This document shows positions 59,217 to 64,000 of a DNA stretch of 64,000 bases, piece by piece. Origin of the DNA: Saccharophagus degradans 2-40 (GTDB lineage Bacteria > Pseudomonadota > Gammaproteobacteria > Pseudomonadales > Cellvibrionaceae); assembly GCF_000013665.1 (NCBI RefSeq), contig NC_007912.1:4959684-5023683 (forward strand). Direction: 5' to 3'. Every line of letters starts with the position of its first letter. The first letter of the stretch is position 1. The position numbers were made by a program, and so were the translations under genes. The notes beneath the pieces were generated by a model, which saw only the letters and a list, made by a program, of their open reading frames with translations, was not told where the DNA came from and searched no databases.

Positions 59217-59583
59217 AAGAAAAGTTGATACGGCGTTTACGCCGATACATAGTGCGGTTAAACGGGGTTGTAAGTGTATAGCGCCAATAGCTACGCACAT
59301 AAAAAGATAAAACTACATTAAATTTATATCCAAGTTGCGCTAAACCTAAGTTGTAGCTCTATTGTTACGATCGAGTAACACAACTTGGTTAGAAAGGGAG
59401 GGTAGATGAAAGTGCCGCCGAGAGATGCCTAAACGCTGGCCTAGGCTTTGTGGCGCTTTAACCTTCTTTTCCCGAACTCCCCGATAGATTTACCAACTAA
59501 ATATACCCATAATGGCCATAATTAAACATATGGCTGTATATGCCAGCGACATATATTAAAATTGTTAAATTTCTAGGAGAGAT

Positions 59584-60048
59584 ATGAAAGCTTTATATAT
59601 CGCAATAATTTTTCTTACATTATCTGGCTGTGCTTCACTTGGTCCAGCTTTTACGCAGCAAGAGTTTTCGTCTGCGGATAAAGCTCTAGTATATTTTTAC
59701 AGGCCCTCTCGGTTCTTTCAAGGTGGGGGAGGCCCTGATGTATATATTAATGGCGTAAAGGCGTTCAGAATGCATAATGGATCTTATAGCCACATATCTC
59801 TCTCGCCGGGTACGCATTTGATTAGTCCTAAGAAACATTTTAATTGGGGCTTGGATGTGATGGACAAAAATATAAATGTTGTTGCAGGTAAAGTTTACTA
59901 TCTTAGGATGGATTTTTCTGATGCAGGAGCTTCTCCAATTATAATAGGCGGGGTCGGTACCGCAGATATCTCTGGCACAACGGTATTCAATATCGTCGAT
60001 AGTAGTGTGGCTGAAGAAGAGATTGTAAAAACAAAGCTTGTTCCGTAG
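59584..60048 (+). CDS. DUF2846 lipoprotein, probable cassette gene
   Basis: 154 residues, lipobox LSGC (Cys at about 16). DUF2846 domain: ALVYFYRPSRFFQGGGGPDV, FRMHNGSYSHISLSPGTH and a VVAGKVYYLRMDF strand. Function unknown; these proteins are outer-membrane lipoproteins of Proteobacteria. AGGAGA precedes the ATG. The stop lies 2 bases before the R'' core of an attC site, and a GTTRRRY core lies 13 bases before the ATG, the compact layout of a gene cassette. Confidence 0.8.
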   Translation: MKALYIAIIFLTLSGCASLGPAFTQQEFSSADKALVYFYRPSRFFQGGGGPDVYINGVKAFRMHNGSYSHISLSPGTHLISPKKHFNWGLDVMDKNINVVAGKVYYLRMDFSDAGASPIIIGGVGTADISGTTVFNIVDSSVAEEEIVKTKLVP

Positions 60049-60050
60049 TA

Positions 60051-60164
60051 ATTTAACAAAAATCTGCACCTGACATTTTTTGCTACGCTCAATTGTGTAT
60101 GTCGCGTAGCTCCATTTTACACAATTGCTCTCCGCAAAAACTGCAGGTGAGCTTGGTGTTAAGC
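60051..60164 (+). other. attC recombination site of an integron cassette
   Basis: R'' ATTTAAC (60051-60057) and R' GTTAAGC (60158-60164) both fit RYYYAAC and GTTRRRY. Inside, L'' CTGCACCT and L' AGGTGAG pair with a single unpaired G, the extrahelical base that integrases need for strand choice. The centre is an imperfect palindrome CAATTGTGT...ACACAATTG. Length 114 bases is in the usual range. All diagnostic parts are present. Confidence 0.8.
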
Positions 60165-60172
60165 ATCCAAGT

Positions 60173-60273
60173 TCCCCAAGAAAAGTAGACACTTTGAGGT
60201 ACGCTTTTGGCCGGATAAAGTCAAAAGCGCTACAGACACTGGCCATCTTGGGAATGTCTACTTTCTATGGGGA
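60173..60273 (+). mobile_element. Small MITE-like or IS-end relic with inverted repeats
   Basis: CCCCAAGAAAAGTAGACA at the left and TGTCTACTTTCTATGGGG at the right match at 15 of 18 bases as inverted repeats, spanning 101 bases without a gene. Its GTAGACACTT and TTGGCCGG..TAAAGTC parts recur at 61.4-61.5 kb, after the SUMF1 gene. Confidence 0.5.
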
Positions 60274-60319
60274 AGAGCAGCTTCGTCGCAATTTTTTCGA
60301 ACTCAAGGAGTCCTTTGTC

Positions 60320-61336
60320 ATGCGTATCCGCAATCGCTTTTCTTTATTGTTTGTCAGTGCTTGCTTGGTGTTGAGCGCCTGTGCGGAGCAGGAGTCTTAC
60401 ACCTCTTCCACATCCGACAGAACACAGCAGGTGGCAGGTACTGCGTATAGGGCCTGCGACAATTGCCCGGAAATGATCGTGGTGCCGGCGGGCAGTTTTC
60501 TGATGGGCAGCCCAGCTTCCGAAGAGGGGCGCAGCGAAGCCGAGGGCCCGCAGCTTAAGGTGACCCTGGCCAAGGTCTTTGCCATGGGCAAACATGAAGT
60601 CACGCGTGGCCAATTCAGAGCATTTGTGGATGCGACGGGTTACCTCACTCAAGCAGAGGTGGAGGCGGACAGGGGCTGCCTTACTCTCGATGTGCGTGAT
60701 GATGGCAACGGTAATTGGGGCTGGTCGGCGAACCAGAACTGGCGCAACGCGACACTTTATGGGTTGGAGCAGGGCAGCGACGCGCATCCGGTACTGTGTG
60801 TGAGCCAGCAGGATGCCTTGGCCTACATCACTTGGTTCAACGAAACCCACTTGCCGCCCGATGAGCGGGCATATCGCCTGCCTACGGAAGCGGAATGGGA
60901 GTACGCCGCACGGGCCGGAAGCAGCACCACATACAGCCATGGCACCGATGTGACCGCCATGTGCCGCTATGGAAATATCGGCGACCAGACTGCTCTGCCA
61001 AAGGGTCACGCGTGGCCCGAATGGGTCACCTGCGATGATGGTTATGTGTTCACGGCCCCTGTCGGCAGCTTTCAAGCCAATGCCTTTGGTTTACACGATA
61101 TGCACGGCAATGTCTGGGAGTGGACAGAAGACTGCTGGCATGACAATTACATTGACGCACCGGTGAACGGAGAGGCGTGGGAGGAAGAAAATGGAGGTGA
61201 TTGTGCCAACCGGGTTGCGCGCGGGGGTTCCTGGTACTTCCACAGAGGGGATCTGCGTGTCGCTTTCCGTTTTATCAACAACCCAGCCATGCGCTATAGT
61301 CTGATGGGTTTTCGGCTTGCACAGGATTTGCCTTAA
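60320..61336 (+). CDS. SUMF1/FGE-fold lipoprotein without catalytic cysteines
   Basis: 338 residues from ATG 60320 (AAGGAG upstream); lipobox LSAC at about residue 20. The sulfatase-modifying-factor fold is clear: MIVVPAGSFLMGSP, GKHEVTRGQFRAFV, YRLPTEAEWEYAARAGSSTT, GLHDMHGNVWEWTEDC and VARGGSWYFHRGDLRVAFR. The final block lacks the Cys residues that formylglycine-generating enzymes use, so another role (ligand binding or a structural module) is likely. Visibly G+C-rich against both neighbours and bracketed by a direct repeat: recent transfer is probable. Confidence 0.88.
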   Translation: MRIRNRFSLLFVSACLVLSACAEQESYTSSTSDRTQQVAGTAYRACDNCPEMIVVPAGSFLMGSPASEEGRSEAEGPQLKVTLAKVFAMGKHEVTRGQFRAFVDATGYLTQAEVEADRGCLTLDVRDDGNGNWGWSANQNWRNATLYGLEQGSDAHPVLCVSQQDALAYITWFNETHLPPDERAYRLPTEAEWEYAARAGSSTTYSHGTDVTAMCRYGNIGDQTALPKGHAWPEWVTCDDGYVFTAPVGSFQANAFGLHDMHGNVWEWTEDCWHDNYIDAPVNGEAWEEENGGDCANRVARGGSWYFHRGDLRVAFRFINNPAMRYSLMGFRLAQDLP

Positions 61337-61658
61337 AGCCAAAGAGATCTGGCTTTTCGGAAAAGTTAATACGGCGCAAAATCAACAACTCTGGCCTTAT
61401 TGATCTTTTCCGAGTATCCCTAGAAGAGTAGACACTTCGCCAGTCCTAAGTGTTGACTTAGTGTTCTGGATACCGCATTGCTCCAATGTCCGTGCTTGGC
61501 CGGTTAAAGTCGCAAGCGCGCTAGATCTGGCGAGGAAAACGTGACAGTCATGTTATAAATACGTTCCGGCGCTTGTTTTGTGCTTTTCGCTACGCTTGCA
61601 CAAAACATTCACCTCCACTACGGCCCCTGTGGGCGGCGTTAGCCAACACGGAGAAATC
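61337..61658. other. Relic-containing spacer and cassette boundary
   Basis: No gene. It contains the second copy of the repeat (GTAGACACTT at 61428-61437 and TTGGCCGGTTAAAGTC from 61496) and the attC-like structure at 61555-61644. Confidence 0.55.
61555..61644 (+). other. attC-like site, degenerate
   Basis: Ends in GGCGTTAGCC, with GTTAGCC close to GTTRRRY (one base off). The centre has a perfect GTTTTGTGC/GCACAAAAC palindrome and the GCTACGCTTGC motif shared with the other sites. The left arm (TTATAAATAC) is weak, so the site is decayed or only half. The next coding ATG is 15 bases downstream, as in cassettes. Confidence 0.45.
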
Positions 61659-62816
61659 ATGACACAGAGAGTCATCGGATATTTTGAGGCAGATGTTCTA
61701 TCTCTATATAGCTCGAACCCTCATAAATACACCATAGACACTGACTACTTTGAAGGTGAGCTAAAAACATCCGCAGAATATTTTGAAGAGCTTGATACTT
61801 CTGGGAAGCTTGATGAGTACATCCGTATTAGATTCGGGTATCACGCAAAGTCTGATGGAGGACTGTGCTTGGCTGTTTTTATCCCAGACTTGGCTAACGC
61901 TGCGCCCTTAGAGCAAAAGAAATGGTCACCATTTATTGTTAAAGATGATGCTTTAGCAGATTCAGACGAGCGGTTTACCATGTGGTTTGATAGAAATATT
62001 CAGGGTAGCTGGGGAGTGAAAAATGGGGCTAGAAAGCGCCTTACAGCAGTAATCGAGAAAATCAATGCTTGCTGTAAAGCTCTCACTGGACATCCTTTAT
62101 ATTCCAAAGTCCCAAATAGTTCTGTTACATACCCTAGTTCTCAGAATACTCACTCTTATGAGGATTCACATAAGAATTTATACGGTTTTCTCGTTGATGG
62201 TTTGTCTAAAAGATGTTTACTCGCTCTGGCTGAAAAACGTCAAAGAAATATACTAGAAGCAGAAAATATGAAACCACCGACTTTGTTGCGTCATGTATTC
62301 ACAGAGTTCGATAAAGAATCTCAGTTGCACAAACTTTTAAGTCTAATAAGCACTGAGCGTGGCAATAGTAGTCACGGTGTAAGAATTTCTGCAAAATCAT
62401 GTGATGCCTTCGGCCTCTTTAATCGTGATTTAGAGCGGGCCGTCGAGTCATTTGAACTGTTGCTAAATCTTATCGAGCAAGAATTCAATGTTTCTGCAAC
62501 ACATGAACTAAGCAGGCAGGAAATGATGCAGTATTTACCAAAGATTGTTGATGGCGGCATAGAATCCGATTACTCGATCTGCCAAGCTACCCAAATGGTT
62601 GGTAAAACAGTTGAAAAAGTGTGGTTTGGCTTGCGAGAGGATCACGTACAGATTCACCAAAGTGAAGCGTTATTCATTCAATTTACAAACGGTGAACTAC
62701 TCGCAATTGATACAGGTTCCAATGTTTTGAATATAGCAGACCAAGCAAAAATAAGGCCCAACGAATTCCATGTTGATCTGAATTTAACTTGGGTTCCAGC
62801 ACCATCAAATGGCTAA
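61659..62816 (+). CDS. Unknown cassette-encoded protein
   Basis: 385 residues from ATG 61659 with GGAGAAATC upstream. Not recognised. Soluble, no signal peptide, mixed alpha/beta. Motifs visible: FGYHAKSDGGLCLAVFIPDL near the N-terminus, a Lys/Arg/Cys-rich helix (RKRLTAVIEKINACCKALTG), RGNSSHGVRISAKSCDAFGL in the middle, and a Glu-rich C-terminal half. The stop TAA is inside the R'' core of the following attC site, the tight packing of a gene cassette. Lower G+C than the SUMF1 gene. A defence or regulatory role is possible but nothing shows it. Confidence 0.75.
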   Translation: MTQRVIGYFEADVLSLYSSNPHKYTIDTDYFEGELKTSAEYFEELDTSGKLDEYIRIRFGYHAKSDGGLCLAVFIPDLANAAPLEQKKWSPFIVKDDALADSDERFTMWFDRNIQGSWGVKNGARKRLTAVIEKINACCKALTGHPLYSKVPNSSVTYPSSQNTHSYEDSHKNLYGFLVDGLSKRCLLALAEKRQRNILEAENMKPPTLLRHVFTEFDKESQLHKLLSLISTERGNSSHGVRISAKSCDAFGLFNRDLERAVESFELLLNLIEQEFNVSATHELSRQEMMQYLPKIVDGGIESDYSICQATQMVGKTVEKVWFGLREDHVQIHQSEALFIQFTNGELLAIDTGSNVLNIADQAKIRPNEFHVDLNLTWVPAPSNG

Positions 62817-62926
62817 CAAGTTGCTGCATGCCGACACATATTGCTACGTTCGTTTTTGTGTGTCGCTGCGCTCCATTTTACACAAATGCTCTCCGCAAAG
62901 GTTGCAAGTGAGCTAGGCTATTAAAT
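62811..62926 (+). other. attC site with a mutated core
   Basis: Aligns with the 60.05 kb site: the middle (TGCTACG, CGCTCCATTTTACACAA, GCTCTCCGCAAA) and GTGAGCTAGGC are shared. The left core is GGCTAAC and the right core ATTAAAT, one base from GTTAAAT. Both ends therefore deviate from consensus, so it is probably decayed. The right core overlaps the stop of ccdB. Confidence 0.6.
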
Positions 62927-63238
62927 ACCCGTAATTGCGAAGTCCAAGGCATTGATAATTTGTTCTCTAAAATGCGAAAGAGAGCCAACGGGATTGCTTA
63001 AAATATTTACTGGAATGGAAGAAATTTGTGGTGTTAATAGAAGAAGCTGTTCGTCTTCAAAGGAAATTTCTGGTGTAAGGTTTGTCATTGCCTCATTTTT
63101 AAATGAAGCAGCATAACTCAAGGGAATAACTATCCGAGTTGCAATTTCCGAAATGTAGGGGCTTTGAATATCAAGCAGGTACGGGTAGTGTTTTTTGCTC
63201 TGCTTGCTGGGGTTACGGTATACGTCATATTGAGCCAT
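62921..63238 (-). CDS. ccdB: CcdB toxin
   Basis: 105 residues, the size of CcdB (101 in F plasmid). MAQYDVYRNPSKQSKKHYPYL, LDIQSPYISEIATRIVIPLS and SLSHFREQIINALDFAI align along the F CcdB sequence, including the buried hydrophobic core. CcdB poisons DNA gyrase. The C-terminal triad is TGI where F CcdB has WGI, so a Trp needed for toxicity is missing. The start overlaps the ccdA stop (TAATG). Confidence 0.92.
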   Translation of the reverse strand: MAQYDVYRNPSKQSKKHYPYLLDIQSPYISEIATRIVIPLSYAASFKNEAMTNLTPEISFEDEQLLLLTPQISSIPVNILSNPVGSLSHFREQIINALDFAITGI

Positions 63239-63483
63239 TAAAAAGCCCTGTATTCGTCAGCAAAGCAGCCATTCTCCTCTACGAAGGAGTTGTATGCTTT
63301 AATGGCCGCTTTGTTCTTTTTTGCCCATTTTGTGGCTTCGGCTTGAGCCAACTGCTGCTTTAAGGCTTGTTCTAATGTGGCTGAAAGGTTTATGTTTAAG
63401 GCGCGCGTTTTTGCCAGCAAGTCACTGTTTACACTGAGGTTTGTTGGCTTTTTGGGGGCTTCGGTATCGTACAGGGGGTCCAT
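63238..63483 (-). CDS. ccdA: CcdA antitoxin
   Basis: 81 residues. N-terminal ribbon-helix-helix (PTNLSVNSDLLAKTRALNIN) binds DNA and the C-terminal tail ENGCFADEYRAF (the GxFADEYR motif) wraps CcdB. Order ccdA-ccdB with a one-base overlap matches the F operon. Reverse orientation to the cassette genes means it needs its own promoter. Confidence 0.92.
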   Translation of the reverse strand: MDPLYDTEAPKKPTNLSVNSDLLAKTRALNINLSATLEQALKQQLAQAEATKWAKKNKAAIKAYNSFVEENGCFADEYRAF

Positions 63484-63959
63484 ATAAACACCTCATTTAT
63501 GCGTATATCTATGCGCATAGTAAAACATTTAACACCTATATGACCAGACCTGTCAAAGAACAATAACTCACCACAACCCTTGGTTTAACCCATAGAGCTA
63601 AAAAAACTATTTTGAATGTTTTTACTGACGATAATTTGATGAGGGGCTTAGCGGTAACTGTACTAAACACCTATTGAGAGTCAGCCCAAATTAACGTTCG
63701 ACGCTTTCATTCGCTGATGTATTTTGGATGCCTTAGCTTTGCTAAGGCGCTACTAGAAATTTATCGGTTACCTTTGGGTCTGCCGCTTTAAAGCATCAGG
63801 CTTACGGTGTTTTGTAACCAGTTATAAATCACTCAGTTTGAGGGCTGTAAAACATCAAAATATTTAGGGCGGGTTGCATGTTCTGTCTAATCAAAGCGAA
63901 GTAGATGCGATGTAATTGATTATAGTAACCTTTGATTAAATAATATTTTAGTGGTGTGC
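63484..63959. other. Right-end region with no recognised gene
   Basis: About 480 bases. It holds the ccdAB promoter, a GCCTTAGC/GCTAAGGC hairpin at 63730-63748 and otherwise A+T-rich sequence. I found no attC site or coding region here. Confidence 0.5.
63497..63522 (-). promoter_or_regulatory. Candidate CcdAB operator
   Basis: CTATGCGCATAG (63509-63520) is a perfect 12-base palindrome, next to a related TATGCGTATA (63499-63508), just upstream of ccdA. The complex normally represses its own promoter by binding such repeats. Confidence 0.6.
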
Positions 63960-63985
63960 GCCCGATAGCGCGTGGCTTATCGGGC
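63960..63985 (-). repeat. REP-like hairpin, copy 4 (divergent)
   Basis: GCCCGATAGC and GCTTATCGGGC form the stem. On the minus strand it fits the same pattern as the other copies (stem, GATAAGC, GCGC, ATC, stem) but the 5' GTAG tag is lost. Confidence 0.5.
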
Positions 63986-64000
63986 TTTTGCTAGGGTGTT

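Larger units (their letters stand above)
58860..59583. other. Intergenic region with REP, gene remnant and possible cassette boundary
   Basis: Holds REP copy 3, the barrel remnant and then about 300 bases without a recognisable gene. GTTAAAT at 59564-59570 fits the GTTRRRY core of integron sites and lies 13 bases before the DUF2846 start. A short dyad TCTAACCAAGTTG/CAACTTGG (59330-59395) was also seen. Confidence 0.5.

Noticed and set aside
59058-59300. 80-codon minus-strand open frame in the 58.9-59.6 kb gap
   Set aside because: It fuses part of the barrel remnant to unrelated sequence; the barrel reading continues in another frame, so it is not a gene of its own.
59330-59395. Dyad resembling an attC site before the DUF2846 gene
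   Set aside because: Arms pair only partly and no RYYYAAC/GTTRRRY cores lie at the ends; the GTTAAAT at 59564 is a better boundary candidate.
59686-60246. Long minus-strand open frame across the DUF2846 gene and attC site
   Set aside because: Antisense to a recognisable gene and running through the attC structure; the composition is that of a shadow frame.
60344-61075. 243-codon minus-strand frame within the SUMF1 gene
   Set aside because: A by-product of high G+C; the plus strand has clear domain motifs.
63730-63748. GCCTTAGC/GCTAAGGC hairpin taken as a terminator
   Set aside because: No T run on either side and no gene end nearby; left unassigned.

Overview
The window reads as chromosomal DNA of a marine, polysaccharide-degrading gammaproteobacterium close to Saccharophagus or its Cellvibrionaceae relatives. 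The reasons are the moderate G+C, a multidomain GH18 chitinase, a GH105/DUF2264 uronide pair, a TonB-receptor sugar locus, many secreted or lipoprotein genes of unknown function, and the core order atpIBEFHAGDC with glmU, glmR and glmS nearby. The genus is an inference from content. No rRNA or tRNA gene was recognised.

Layout. 1-7.6 kb: a copper/heavy-metal resistance block on the minus strand (truncated CusA, CusB with a fused CusF domain, a DUF411 protein, a Cys/Met/His-rich peptide, a 7TM-GGDEF protein, a DUF4396 membrane protein and a MerR regulator with a likely operator). 7.8-13.7 kb: two small genes with damaged 5' ends, a porin-like barrel, and a two-gene unit of a cupredoxin-like protein and a sensor Ser/Thr kinase. 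14-16.5 kb: GH105 and DUF2264 enzymes. 16.8-19.5 kb: glmS and glmR. 19.8-29 kb: accessory genes, namely a barrel protein with a decayed tandem paralogue, a nitroreductase, AraC/GyrI, DJ-1/PfpI, LysR, alcohol dehydrogenase, LysR and a lipoprotein. 29.2-30.6 kb: glmU. 30.8-37.8 kb: a sugar locus, probably for sucrose or fructosides (LacI regulator, clan GH-J enzyme, ROK fructokinase, TonB receptor, MFS transporter) with paired LacI-type operators. 37.9-45 kb: the complete F1Fo ATP synthase operon. 45-52 kb: a TPR protein, lipoprotein, membrane protein, LysR, DUF1330, GST, PDZ and fructosamine-kinase-like genes. 52.5-56.2 kb: the chitinase with two paired-palindrome regulatory blocks. 56.6-58.9 kb: two convergent paralogous lipoproteins of equal length.

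The right end (59.5-63.5 kb) has the structure of an integron gene-cassette array without a visible integrase. It has one convincing attC site (60051-60164), two weaker or decayed ones, cassette-like genes (DUF2846 lipoprotein, a G+C-rich SUMF1-fold lipoprotein bracketed by a direct repeat, and an unrecognised 385-residue protein whose stop lies inside an attC core) and a reverse-oriented ccdAB toxin-antitoxin pair. A REP-like hairpin family with a 5' GTAG tag and compensatory stem changes occurs at about 16.55, 16.70 and 58.95 kb, with a divergent copy at 63.97 kb.

Working together: the copper genes form an export and sequestration module; the LacI, kinase, receptor and transporter genes form a self-contained sugar uptake and catabolism unit set between the normally adjacent atpC and glmU; glmU, glmR and glmS supply and regulate UDP-GlcNAc synthesis; the chitinase would release chitin oligomers outside the cell.
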